The position numbers and the translations under genes were made by a program. The notes below the pieces were generated by a model. That model did no database searches. It was not told the origin of the DNA and saw only the letters and a list, made by a program, of their open reading frames with translations. Of a stretch of 64,000 nt of DNA, positions 23,872 to 38,271 are shown piece after piece (the stretch's first letter is position 1; each line of letters starts with the position of its first letter). This DNA comes from Silurus meridionalis (Eukaryota; Chordata; Actinopteri; Siluriformes; Siluridae), in NCBI RefSeq assembly GCF_014805685.1, contig NC_060885.1, forward strand, positions 27,128,632 to 27,192,631. The letters run 5' to 3'.

Positions 23872-24003
23872 CTGGAATAAAAACTGCAGAGAAAGAAAAA
23901 AATTGGAAAAAGAAGGAAGGGGAGAATTCTCTCAATGTATTAAATATGAATATTCATAAACATCGATTTCTCCCGTGTGTGTGTGTGTGTGTGATGTCCT
24001 TAC

Positions 24004-24344
24004 CGTTGTGCGCTCGCAGGTTTTTTTCTTTTCCGCCTCGGTAACGCAAAACAAAAGCCTCCGTCGGTCATGTGGCGGAATGTCTCGCGCATTCAGTAAA
24101 CCCGCGGGGGGCCTCCATACGATTCTCCACCAACGCGACTTAATCTACAACCTTCTCTTGTCGTATCTACGAGTTCGACCAGTTTGAGGATGAAGATGGT
24201 GGTGTGAGATATGAACAGGATCACTACTTCATCATCTGGCACGCGACGCGTTCCTCCCCCCCTTTGATCCGGGACCTTTCTTCTTTTTTTAATAATAGGT
24301 GCGCGCGCTCCTCACGCGCTCCGCTCTGCTCCGGTGTAACCGAG

Positions 24345-24389
<45 letters not shown>

Positions 24390-24850
24390 TTTTTTCTATT
24401 CACCCCCTTTCCCTTCTTTCCTTAATCCTCCCTCTCTCCCTCGCGCGCAATCGCATTTTTCCTCACAATGTTTTTTCCAGATGTCTGCATCAGAACCTCA
24501 GTGTGTGTCGTTTAATTACTGTCCTTTCAGCTAACACACAGCACCATTACACCACCCCGATACTCTGCGTTTTACTGTTTAATTCATTATCATCGCTATT
24601 CAGGTTTCTTTCCCCGTGCAGTCACATCAGGGAGCTACAGAGCAACAAGCGATTGTTCGGGTTTTTTTTTCTCTCGACACAGCCACAAGATTCAAGTGAC
24701 GTGGTGGTGTTTTTCTCCTCACGTCTGCACAGCGTCAAATCCACACGATCATCTCGGTCTGGGGCGATTCCTCGGAGCGATCCTAGGGGGCGTGTCGCAG
24801 TGCGACGTTTCTTCAATTCCCCACTCTTGACTTCAGCTAATACGTGCTAT
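24004..24850 (-). promoter_or_regulatory. sertad4: CpG-rich region with likely sertad4 first exon and promoter
   Basis: The sequence becomes GC- and CpG-rich (GCGCGCGCTCCTCACGCGC around 24301, CGCGACGCG near 24241), unlike the AT-rich surroundings. On the minus strand a good donor ACAACG|GTAAGG lies at 24004/24003, giving a first exon that starts somewhere inside the island. A (CA)n run at about 24350-24386 interrupts it. The TSS cannot be placed from sequence. Confidence 0.5.
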
Positions 24851-24859
24851 TAAAACATA

Positions 24860-27800
24860 AACCACAGTAGCGCTTTCCTACTTTCTACACACATTTATAC
24901 GGTCTCTCGTGAAAACGTGCGTAAAGACCTTACAAAGAAAAACAAGGCTTGGGAGGAAGTAGCAGAGAGCGACCACCATCATCTTATCTCTGCATGTTTC
25001 TGCATAAGATTTTGTTTTGTCTGAATTGCCAAGCCAAGCTACCTACAACAAAGTTATTAGCTAAATAAAAACCATACCAGTGAACAATCACGTCATAAAT
25101 AAAAACACACTCACAAATGTCATACCTTCCAATTGTTTCATTGTTTTTTTAAACGATCACATTCAAATGTTTTTTTTGTTTGTTTGTTTTCCATAAATCA
25201 CTTGTGTACATCAATTACAAATGAAAATCCGGTACTTAATATACAGATCGCCGTAAGAGTGTAAAATCTCCCCGAAGAAAAGTAAGGCACCGAGCGCATC
25301 GGTGAATCCAAACCTGACAAAATGTCCAGACATAAAACATTTATAAAAATAAATACATAGAATTAACAGTAAAACAGGTATGTGCTGATTCGTCACGGTA
25401 TTATGGCGCCATTGTGTCACTCTGATGTTGTAAAATGTGTATTTTTAGGAGCCCAAGATAACGGGTACTGAAGCTGCCTGCTTGTCATCATACTAACACT
25501 TGTCCTCATTTATAGCGAATCTAAATTTTTGTAAATCGATCAGCTGATAAGGAGAATCAGACATGCTGGGAATCAGACTTGCTTGTCCATACAATCAAAC
25601 CTCTGGGTGGGCTTTTGTTAAAGTATGAAGGCTCGCGAGAACAAAGAAAACCTCGAGTTACACATTTACACACACTGATGAACGATGCTCATTGTGCATT
25701 ACATACTGCTATGGATCGGATTACTCAGCACATACTTATATCTCACTCTCTCACTCACACACACACGCACACCTTGAGAAGGTTAGATGAATTAAAACCA
25801 GGTTTTGATCCTAAACTTTGTGGATTTTTGTTGTGTGCTCACTTTCCCTAAAATCGTCCCTTTTTTATCTAATGCTGGTGTTTCGTAAATCCTAAATGTG
25901 TGCTGGTCAAAAAGGTTTTTTTTGCTCGTAATTACAGGCTGGTCATAAGAAATGCCCTCATCACTTCCTGAACTGAAGGACAGAAAGAGTGTAATGTGTG
26001 TGATGAGTGTTTGGCTATATTCTATATATAAACGAAAACTGTCATTTATATAAACACATGCAAGGGCTTTTGTAGTCAAGGTCATAAAAGGAAAATTCAG
26101 AATCCCTTTCTTTTTGTAGCATATTTAACAGTTAGTCTGTAGCATATTTAACAGTTTCTCTTTATGCAAATAGGAGAGTTAGCAGTAAGGGTATAAGCTG
26201 ATTAGCTACATGAAGTCGGGAAGTCTACATCCATAGAAACTTTGCCTTCAAAACAATCACGTGACTTTACACTTCTTTCCCGTGTGTTTGAAATTTTTCG
26301 AACTAACCATCATTCCTGTCATGCTATGTTTTGTTCACCACCTAGTGAGCATTAGCGATGAGGATTAGGAACACTTATGAACAAAGTTCTGTCAGGTCAG
26401 CTGACGAATGTTAGCAGGCCAGCTATGCTAGTGATTTGACTAGCATTAACTGAAAGAAGTATATAAATGAAAGAAAAAAAAAAATACTGTCAGATTAGCT
26501 CATGCTTGCTAGGAGAGGATTAATGACGAATATAACAAATGGTTAACGTTAGAAGTTACATCAGTAACAATTCCTAACATTTATGAACATAAAAATATAA
26601 AATATATCCTTGCAGATTAGCTCTGTTGTTAATGATTAGCCAGAATCTGAATAAAACAATTCCTGTCACATTAGCTAGATAGAAAATGTTAGCAGATAGA
26701 TCATGTTAGCTAGCTAAGTGACATTTATAAGTGAATATTTAGAACAGTAATGAATATGAATGGGAAAATAAACCTGTTAGGTTAGCTCATGCTAATCCTC
26801 ATTTAGGACATGTTGGCTGATGTTGTTATGAACATCAGAAATCCTGTTAGATTAGATAACCAATACCTTATGGGTGTTAGTGTTTGAGAAAGGAAGGGTG
26901 CTCATAAAGCTGAAAATCAGTAAATAATCTTGTCAAAAATTTTGTTAGCTCAAGTAAGTTAGACAGCTACCAGTAAAAAGAAGTTATGTACTGTACGTCA
27001 CTCTGGATAAGGGCGTAATTTTATCAACATTTAGGAATGTAGAATATAACTAAATATAAAATCTTTGTAGAAATGTGCTTGTGTGTGGTATCTGGCTAGT
27101 GCTAGCCACGGATTATGTTAGATTAGCCATAGGATGCTAGCTTGTGCACTCAATCAAGACACAAATCTAAAAGATGTCAAGGGTCAGCTTGTCATATTTA
27201 GGAGTCGGATTTTTTTTTTCGTGTGTGTGTGTGCACCTGAGTCTCTTTCACAAGGTGTGTTTCTGTGGCATTTGCAGAAAAATGTGCTTGTTTCATCAGA
27301 GTTCTGCAGCAATATTTCTTTTTTTTTTTTTTTAAACAAAAACACACAGATGTCATTAATCTTTTCCAGAGATGCTGATGTCAGCAAAGCTCAAAGCACA
27401 AAAAAACGGACAAAGACAGCAGAATATTAGGACACACACATACACACACACACCATGTTTTCTTTCCCCAGTTTTAGCTCCAATAGAACAGGACACCCGT
27501 GATTATAAACGTGTCCATAGTTTGGTAATCATAAATAACTGATGATGAAGCAGAACAATTTATAATGAACTGAAAAACTGCACAAAACTCAGAGGGAAGA
27601 CCTTCGCTGACAGATCAAGTTCGCTCACAGAGCTTTGTAGCACATTTTCGCTGAAGATTAGTACAAATATAGATACGAAAATGTCTTTGAAGCATTTACA
27701 GTACATAACAATCATAAAGTTAAACCACCTTCCCTCAAGAAGAAGAAAACAGTAGGTTTGACGCTTGACATCTAAATAGCTACGTGCCAACATGCTAATC

Positions 27801-28312
27801 GCTAAAACGTTGTAATGTCTAGAAAGATCAATACCAGAGCGCCTCCTTGTGACCAATTAGTAAGCAGCATTTTATCATCACAGAACATGACTGAGACTTT
27901 TGGAAAAAGTCTTCTTAGGAAAACTTTTTTCGCTTCGTTAGCACAAGCTAGTGTTTTACATTTGAGTTCTGGCACTCGGACAAATCTATCCAGTTAGCAA
28001 AAACAAATTTTATCAGTATAATCCAAAATGTTTTAAATCGATTTTTAACTGTCTTGTTTGTGACATCAGTAACTAGGACTAGCATTAATTAGTGAAAATG
28101 TTAAGTTGGAAACCATACTAGCTGACAAGTTTTTCTTTATTTCAGGTGCCTAAAAAAAGCTCAACCTTATGCAAACGAGTGCTTTGTGTAACCAATCAGA
28201 TGAGGGAAGACAATTTAATTCACTGTAGGTAAATTTATGTAACCCTTACTAGTGACGAGAAAAGAGAGAGGCTGTGAACCTGCATAAAGCGAGATAGTTT
28301 GTTAAGAGGTCT

Positions 28313-28368
<56 letters not shown>

Positions 28369-28700
28369 GTGATGTTTTGTTTCTGAGCTCTAGGAGGCAC
28401 TCACTTCTGACACAAGAGCTGTTGGATTATCAAACAGACTAAAACCTCTGCCAGCTCACACATACCCCAGCAGGAGTCAAGGGGTAAAAAAAACAGGGTA
28501 ATAAGTAAATGTAATAAAGGTGTGGGGACAGGGTCTGAATTTAAAATGTTTTTGCTGATGGACCTCAGGCTCGTTAATGCCGTCACAGATCCCCAGTCTC
28601 TCACTTTCTGCCCACTATGAACTCTTTAAGCCAAACACGTGAGTAATAAACAGGAAATAATAAATAAGCAAACAAATAAATAAATAAGTAAACAATAAAT
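24860..28700. other. Intergenic region between syt14 and sertad4
   Basis: No exon is supported. About 26140-27130 is enriched in TTAGC/GCTA words, like 14740-15420. A (CA)n run lies at 28316-28361. AT-rich tetranucleotides (AAATAAAT) lie near 28660-28700. Confidence 0.5.
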
Positions 28701-28744
28701 AATACCAACAGAACTCCATTAAATCCAAATCTCCTCCTTTAAAC

Positions 28745-29203
28745 TTTCCCATAATGCACTGCAGGTTAACAGTGGTTCTGCTCATGTGACTGAATCCCTA
28801 AAATGTTCAAGGCAACACAATGGCTTCGGACACCTGTCCGTTTCCCATAATGCTCCGATTTTCATCCTCTCCCTCATCATGGCTCGCGATTTTTCTTTCC
28901 TTCTGATGTATTTTATCCTTTGTCGTTATTTCCCATAATGCACTGCTCTGGTGAGCTGAGGTCTCCACAAGTTCTTTCTCCAAAATTAATCTCGCTCTTC
29001 TTTTTGTTCCTTTTCTTTTATAACTGACATCCACCTTCTTCACCCATATCATCCTCACGTTTCTGCGATGTAAAGAGGCCAGGGGCGATGCTGATGCTGC
29101 TCCTGCTCTCTGTTGAAGGGTGAGATATTTCCCACAATGCCCTGCTTCACTTCTTCCCACATCATCTGCGCAATTCCAGGATTTATTTCCCATAATGCCA
29201 TGC
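28745..29203. promoter_or_regulatory. Cluster of five ZNF143/Staf-like motifs
   Basis: TTTCCCATAATGC or TTTCCCACAATGC occurs at 28745, 28841, 28929, 29128 and 29186, all in the same orientation. The first copy reads TTCCCATAATGCACTGCA and matches all 18 positions of the Staf-binding consensus YWCCCRNMATSCMYYRCR as I know it; the others match about 15 to 17. The cluster starts 90 bp past the syt14 stop codon. On the syt14 strand it reads GCAGTGCATTATGGGAAA. Confidence 0.6.
29182..29187 (-). terminator. syt14: Candidate poly(A) signal of syt14
   Basis: AATAAA on the minus strand about 105 nt after the stop codon. It would give a short 3' UTR and leave most of the ZNF143-like cluster outside the mRNA. 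Confidence 0.4.
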
Positions 29204-29291
29204 TCTTTTCCCCTCCCCTTATTGATTTTGCCCCCGTTTTTTTTTTTTTTAATCCTCACAGTCATCGTCGTGGTCGTCATGGTGACGCTTA

Positions 29292-32200
29292 CTAAGACTC
29301 GAGCAGACTGTGCCATCGACACACCTGCTGTCCTTTAGACTCCTTCATCTGAGTCCAGTGTGTGAGCTCGTCCTCGCCTGAGCTGTTCAGGCCCAAAGAG
29401 ATCCAACCGATCATCTCCTTGCGCTTGATGCTGCGCTTGTTGTAGACGGAGAGGATGAGCGTGACATCTGACAGTTGAAACAGCGCCACCTGGAAAACGA
29501 AGGTCTCCCTGTAGGTGGGGTTCGGCTGGCCACGGCACAGGGACGTCTTACACTTAGACATTTCCTGCCCCATAGAGTTCAGCAGGGTCAGCTTCACATA
29601 GGTGTCTGTAAAGAGGAGAAGGGGGAATTATAACGTCGATCTCTCTCACACACACACACACACAGGTTGATAACATTTCATGAAAAATATAATTGTATTG
29701 AATATTATTATATAATACTAGAAATTATTCTTTCAATGCTCCAAACACACAGATGTTATCGCTGCACTTTACTAGACTACAAAGTTGCCAATGGGCCGTC
29801 CTACAAAAGATTGCCATGGTAACAAATCAGCAAGAACGCACACCACAATAGAACTTCTCTTTCCTCAATAGTTTATGTTTCAGCTGTAACTGCGATACAA
29901 TGGCTGGGACTGGAGACTCCTTCCATGAATGGTACATTAAACACAATACCATCAAGATTTCAGCGCTTATTTTCATCGCCACTAAAACTAAGAGGAAAAT
30001 GATTTTCCAATCAAATGGGAGATGCTCGGCTATAGTGTGACGTCATCCCGTTTCGCACGATCATTGCTTAGATTAAAAAAAAGAAACTGAAACGTGACGC
30101 CTATGAAGTTAAACCTCAAGCAATCGGCTGCGTTTCCTTTCACCCCCTCTTTTATGAACGACCTCCTTATCATCACCTTTAGCATCAGGAAAAAAAAAAA
30201 AAAAAAAACTCTGATTGCTCGGTTTTATTCACTCGCTTTTCCTGAACACGTCAGACAGAGCTGATGCGGGATGTTCGCGTTTTTGTTGTGTGTAAACCGG
30301 AACAAAACTGGCAGAGGCTCTTAGATAGACTTCACAATCAGACACACAAGTGGCAGCTGCCTGCCAGGTCCTTTCTCTCTTTCCCTTCCACTTTCTCTCT
30401 CTATTCCTCTTTGCTAAAAAAAATAAATAAATAAAAAAATAAGAAAAAAAAACGGGGGAGAGGGGGGGTGGATTTGTATCTGTTTCTTTCTCTCTCTGGG
30501 ATATAAAGGCTCTGGTGAAGTGAACTGATTTAGTGTGAGCTGGAAAAAGCAGCGACTTTGACACCTTAAGTGCTTTAGCGCTGAGTTAATGGGCCTCCTG
30601 CTGACGGAGGTGAAAGAACCAAGCGTCGATTAGAACTCCAATGATTGGCTTTATTGAAAGTGTTGCGACTCGAATAAAAAAAAAAAAAGAAAAGAAAAAG
30701 GTTGTGAAGTGGTTGGAGGAAACGCGTAAAGGGTTTAGGAAACAATCCCATCTCTGTGCACCTAAAGAACTCGAAGCTTCGACACGGCCGCATGGTTCAT
30801 CACATATCATGATATCCTGGATTAGTTTATGAGTTTGTAACTCTGATTCCCAGGTCTGATGTTATCTCATGATCCTTTACTGTGACATATCAATGTAGGA
30901 TTGAAATACACCAGAACCTGCTTTTGCTTACACTATAGCAGCTGTAGATTTCTCCATCCTGATAACTGTTACAAAGCACTGACACTAAGACTCCTACATA
31001 CATGCTACATAAACATCTCCTTATGTATAATCAGTTATTTTCAACCAAGTCCCTGTGAATGAGCCGTTACTATAGAAACTGTGGCTACTGTCAGACACCT
31101 TCTGACCAATCACAATTTAGAACTCAGCAGTGCAGTGATGCAGCTAATATCTATCACCATTTTACCATCATCATAATCTAAAAGTCACCGATGGCATGTA
31201 CACAAACACTCTCACACATCCACACAGCTGGATCCTGGACTTCCTGACAGGGAGACCTCAGTCAGACAGACTCACGACTGTGTAGCAATGCACAGCTCGA
31301 ACCACATCATCAAATTTGCCGATGACACGACTGTGGTGGGTCTCATCAGCAAACAGAGAGGAGGTGCAACAAGAGCCAACAACCTATCTCTGAAAGTTGA
31401 CAAAAAGTAAAGAGATGGTTGTTGACTTTAGTCAATTCAAGAAGTTGTTTATTGTAATTTCTACCATATACTGTATAGCTGAAGCAGTACACAGTGAAAC
31501 GAGACAACGTTCCTCCAGAACCCTGGTGCTACATTAAACAACATAGAGCTTCAACAAACAACATAAAGTTACATAACAGAACACAGAGTGAAGGACTAAA
31601 GTACAGTGATGTCAAAAAGTGTTTGCCCCATATCTGGTTTCTATGTTAAGGGGGCAAACACTTTTTCACACAGGGCCATGTAGTTTTGGATTTTGTTTTC
31701 CCTTAATAATAAAAACCTTCATTTAAAACTGCATGTTGTGTTCACTTGTGTTATCTTTTACTTATATTTAAATTAGTTTGATGATCTGAAACATTAAAGT
31801 GTGACAAACATGCAAAACAATAAGAGATCAGAAAGGGGGCAAACACTTTCACACCACTGTAAGTGTCCTCGCCACATAAAGTGCATCGTGTGCAAACCGA
31901 TTGCAGACTAAAAACAGTGCAGACAGACAACACAAGACAGTGTGGGACAGATAAACAAAACACATAATGGTGCCGACCAGTAAACCTACCGTTTAATATG
32001 TTATACAGTACAATGTGCAAAAGAGAGAAATATAAATGAGTGTATTTGTAAACAAACACAATGTTGTGCAAAATCAGCAATTAAGAGGTCTGTCCCCCAC
32101 TGTCTTGTATTGTCTGGTGGTCTTTTGTTGGCACTGTTTGCACTCGGTTGCACACGATGCACTTTATATGGCGAGGACAATTTACTTTACTCTATAGCTC

Positions 32201-35200
32201 TGTGTACTGTTCTGTAGCTTTATGTTGTGTGATGCAGCTCTATGTTGTTTTTTATGTAGCACCAGGGATCTGGAGGAACATTGTCTCATATCCCTGTGTA
32301 CTGCATCAGTTATATATGGTTGAAAAGACAATAAAAGCTTCTTGACTCAACGGACACAAACACACAAACAAACATTCTCACACCCCACACATACACAAAT
32401 ATACTCACACCAACACATACACAAATAGACCGACACCAACATACACACACACACCCGCACATACACAAATATACTTATAGACCCACACCAACATACACAC
32501 ACACACACCCCACATACACACACTCACACCCCACACTCACACAAATATACTCACACCAACACATATACAACCACACAATCTAACAACCCTCACATAACCA
32601 AATATACTCACACCAATATACACACACACACACACCCCACACATACAAAAATATACTCACACCAACATACACCCACATACACACACACACACACCCCACA
32701 CATAATCAAATATACTCACACCAATATACACACACACACACACACAATATATACTAATAGACCCACACCAATATACACCTATATACACACACTCACACCC
32801 CACACATACACCCACATACACACACTCACACACCCCACACATACACCCACATACACACACTACACCCCCACACATACAAAAATATACTCACACACACACA
32901 CAAACACACACACACACTCACACCCCACATATACACAAATATACTCACACACCCCACCAACAAACACCCACATACACACACTCACACCCCACACATACAA
33001 AAATATACTCACACACCAACATAAACCCACATACACCCCACTCATTCACAAATATACTCACACCCCACACTCACACAAATATACTCACACACCCAAATAC
33101 ACACTCACACCCCACATATACACAAATATAAACACACCCACACCAACATACCCCCACACACACAAATATACTTACACACCCAAATACACACTCTCATACC
33201 CTGAACATACACAAATACTCATACACCCACACCAACATACACACATACACCCACACACATACATAAATATACTCACACACCCACACCAACATACACAAAC
33301 ACCCGACACATACACAAATATACTCCCACATCAAATACACACACACTCCGACACGTACACAAATATACTCACACACCCACACCAACATACACACACACAC
33401 AAACACCCTGACACATACACAAATATACTCACACCCCACACCAACATACACCCACATACACCCACACATACACAAATATACTCACACACCCCACATACAC
33501 ACTCACACCATCACAAACACAAATATACTCACACACACTCACACCCCACACATACATAAATATACTCACACCAACACACACAGACACACACACACACACA
33601 CACACATACATAAATATACTCACACCAACACACACACACAACACATACACAACCACACCAACACACACACACCCACACCAATATACACCTATATACACAC
33701 ACACACCAACACATACACAACCACACATTCTCAAACATCAACACACACACACACACACCTCACACATACAAACACACACTCACACACACACTCTCTCACA
33801 CACACACACATACAAAATATACTCACACCAGCATACACCCACACACACTCACACCCCACACATACACAAACACACACCAACACATACACAACCACACTCA
33901 AACCCCACAAACACACACTCACACACAAACACAAACACATATACACACTCTTACACACCAACACATAAACAAACACACACTCACACATCCACAAACACAT
34001 ATACACAAACACACACTCTCAGACTCCAACACATACACATATATACTCACAACCCATGCTGACATACACTCACACACACACTTTCTCTCACACACACACA
34101 CACCTTCAGGGGCGATGCTTGTCCTTGTGTCAGAGTTCTCAACCAAGAATTGTTTTTAAAATTAATCAGTTATGTTTATCCCAAACAGGAAGCTGAGTGC
34201 AGATGTTTTGCCCATACTTTCTATGTGGAGCAAAAAAGAAACCTATATTCCAAAGAATTAGAAACTGAAACATGTGAATTCATATCTCTAAATTACACCA
34301 TTTGCACAATTCAGTTACTTATATATTCTGATAATTCTGGTTTTGGAAATAAACAGGCAAACAAACAAAACAATAAATAATCCCTACTTAAATGCTCAAA
34401 ATAAGTCCAGTTCTGGGTGGACAAACATTTGCACTCCACTTAAGTTAACTGAGGTCTTATTAACTGAGAGCAGTATGGAGAACAATGCAGGATGTCACGT
34501 GAAGTCAAAAATCACTGCAGTTAATTACAGACAACCGTAATATCGGTGTCCCAAATCTTACATCAAACAGTCGTGCATATGTCTGTATTTTAACTAGTAC
34601 ACTGATGAATGAAACATGGCCGCTCGGGGGATTCTTGGTGACTCACTCGGACACAAGAAGACTGAGTAAAGACAAACATGCAGACGTTCCACACGGACAA
34701 CTGGGGAGTGAGTGAGCAAGGGGAAGCACTCACCTCGGATTATATAAACTTGCCCACCTATTAAGTGCTTTAGACAACAGAACAGTCCATCTGACGAGGA
34801 ACGGGGTGGGGGCAGGGTCAGAAGATAGGGGTGATGAGAAGAGAAAGAGAGACAGAAACAGAGGAAGGAGAGGAAAGGGTTAAAAACCAGAGAGGAGAAA
34901 AAAAACAGAGGAGAAAACACACAAAGATACGAGATACAGAACAGCATGTACACTTTTTAGTACAGTAGCATGTGAGTTGGGATGAGGCCCATGTGTCTCT
35001 TAGGTGTTTTGGACAGAGACAGAGGGAGAAGAGAGATACAGGTTAAAGGTTAGCACACATGAGCCTATAGAGGAGCAAAACACATGAATAGGAATAAAAG
35101 ACATCACAGTGTGTGTGTGTGTGTATATTTACTGGGAGGTTTGTTGGTAGCCACATTTTTAAAGTGACACCCCTTAATGACCTCAACAGCAAGCCGACCC

Positions 35201-35337
35201 GTGGTGGCGTTGTAAACAAGCCCTAGCAGTATCTCAGGCGATGACCTTTGACCTGTGGACTGGAACGTAGACACTGTCTCACTACATGATGCGCCAGACA
35301 CACTCGTCTGAGACTCGCTGGCCTGAAACATACACAC

Positions 35338-35399
<62 letters not shown>

Positions 35400-36501
35400 T
35401 TGTGATTTATTTAATCAGCTCTGTATATAATGCATCAGTTCAGTTTCCTAAATCACACCCTGATTATTAAGCAGTTGAAGGTTAAGGGTCTTGCTCAGGG
35501 GCACAGCAGTGGCGGTTCAGTGGTGCCGAGTTTGGAACCACTGTCCACTGTCTTAACCACTAAGCTTCCACTTCACTACAGAGTCCCCACAGACACCCCA
35601 CAGAGACCCCACCATATCAATTATCCATTATGCCATCTGTAGTTAACATCATCTCTTCCATTCATCCATTAAAACACCAGTTCTATCCAACAATTTATAC
35701 ATCCACAATGTATCCATCGATTGTCCATAATCTAACCATCGATACATCCACTTACTAATCCACGCATCCATCCTTTCATCCATCCATCCACTCACTGACC
35801 CATCAATCCATCCATCCATCCATCCATCTAGTAACCGTTCATACATCCTCTTACTGATCTATCCATCCATCCATCGAGCCATCATCCAACCATGTAAATT
35901 TCCACTCACTAAACCATCCATCCATCCATCCATCCATACATACATCCACTCACTAATCCATCAATCCATCCACTCACTAACTCATCCATCCATCCATCCA
36001 TCCATCCATCCATCCATCCATCCCTCCATCCATGTTGTGTACTCACGGTGGCGCTGCAGCAGGGTTCCAGAGGCAGAGGGACAGCCATTTTGCCCTGCAG
36101 GTTGAGTTTGGTGAGGTAGAACACTTTCTCTCCCAGCATCTTCTTCTCCTTCTTGATCTTGCTGATGCTGTAGAGACGAAACCGCACGCCGTAGTTCCCG
36201 ATGCTCTCAGACTGCACGTGGCTGAAACGGAAGGTCTCGCTGAGGCTCCGCCCCCTGACCACCGCCGTCTTGGTGCGCTGCTTTTTGGCTGGAAGCAGCA
36301 CCAGGTGGAGCTGCCAGGTGATGCCGGGTGATCGCCGTGGTGACGGGAGGTCTGTCACTGCGGTGATGGTGACCGAGAGGCAGCGCTGGTGCAAATCGTA
36401 ATCAAAGAGGACGTGCAGCGTCCCAAATGGAGAAAAGGGCGAATCTGGAGAGTAAAGCTTTAGGAGAGGAGAGGAGGAACCACGGACAGACAGATCCTAC
36501 A

Positions 36502-36543
<42 letters not shown>

Positions 36544-37715
36544 GTGCAGAGGTATGTAATGAAATGCAAAGGAAAATAGAAAGAAAGAGATAAAGTGAGA
36601 GAATGAGGGGCAAATAACAGGAAAAAAGGTGTGCACAGGGAAAAAAGAGGAAAAGAGGTGAGATACAGAGAACAGAAGAAAGCAAGAGAGATGAGTAGAA
36701 CAAGAAAGAGAAAGAAAGAAATAGAGAGAGAGAAAGACAAACTTGTGATCATGTCATTAACGCTGTAGTTTAGAAACAACGGTAATTAAAGGGAGTGTGT
36801 TAAAAGTGTGTCTCTCTCTTTCTCTCTCTCTCACACACACACACACACCTCAGGGCTGAGCACGGCGGTACTGTCACTCGGGACGTCCTCATCCAGGCCC
36901 TTGGTGTGGCTGAAGCTCTCGCGGTCGTGCGCTTCGCTCTTAGTGTCGGCGAGGTCAGAGGTCGAGCCGTCTTCGTCCTGATAGGGCGGTGGCTGGAGCT
37001 CGTCAAGGGGCGGAGTCAACCTCATCCTCTGAATACAGTTCACTGGAGGATGGAGGGAGAGAAGAGAGAGCAAATTCTGTGTTAAATGTCATTTTATTTT
37101 TTTCTTTCTGTTTTCTGTCCTCTCTCTCTCTTTTCTTTCTCTTCGTCTTACTTCCTATCTACTTTTTTGGATAATATCATGTTTTTGGACATCTTCTCTC
37201 TCTTTTTCCACACACACACACACACACACACGTAAGGCACTTCTGAACAAAAATATATTGGTTGCCATGGAAACATACAAGTGAAACATTATCTTTTAAT
37301 TTCCTCCTTTATTCACTCTTCGTTTTCTTCCACGTTCAATGTCTTTCATTATTCTAATCTATTTTGGGAAGTCACACACTCGTTCCATCACTCACTGTAA
37401 AGAAAATAGCTTTAAAGTGATGGGTGCACACACACACACACACACACACACACAACAGTGGTGGTTGCCCAGGGAGATACAAACAGCTGACAGGAAGAAC
37501 AGGAATTTTTAAATTGTGTGTGTGTGTGTGTGTGTGCACCCATCACCTTAAAGCCATTTTCTTTACAGTGAGTGATAGGAAGAGTGTGTGACTTCCTAAC
37601 ATCACCATGGCAACAAAGAAAGTTGAAAAAGTATGAAAACTGTGAAAAGTGAAAGTGCGTGTGTGTTGGTTAGTTGGCTAATGTTAGAGAGCACTGGGTT
37701 TAGTTCATAGACACA

Positions 37716-37782
<67 letters not shown>

Positions 37783-37968
37783 CACATAGAGTCACAGTAG
37801 CTCAGTGAGAACGAGAAAGAAAGAGAATGAAAAACAGCTGGGGAAGAAAACACCACACCCCATGTGTCTGTGTGTGTGTGTGTGTGTGTGTGGATTAAAC
37901 CCACTGCACTCTGACAAAAGCCAGCTGCAAACCAACACAACTCTTTATTAAAACCACCTTTAGTCCCC

Positions 37969-38021
<53 letters not shown>

Positions 38022-38130
38022 CAGTGAAGTTCTTAGTCATTTACCAAGAAATGATGATGTATGTATGTGCTGGGGATAAAATACACTCTTCACACACACA
38101 GCAAAAACAAATTACACTTGTGCCCAGATT

Positions 38131-38192
<62 letters not shown>

Positions 38193-38230
38193 CAAAAACA
38201 AATTACACTTGCTCTCAGATTTCTCACATG

Positions 38231-38271
<41 letters not shown>

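Noticed and set aside
24078..24187. Plus-strand short frame MSRAFSKPAGG in the CpG island
   Set aside because: No splice donor or homologous domain could be supported; CpG-rich first-exon DNA often has chance frames.
28807..29322. 171-codon minus-strand frame past the syt14 stop
   Set aside because: It overlaps the syt14 last exon in another frame and then the 3' flank, with no recognisable domain. Its repeated MGN-type words are the ZNF143-like motif in translation.
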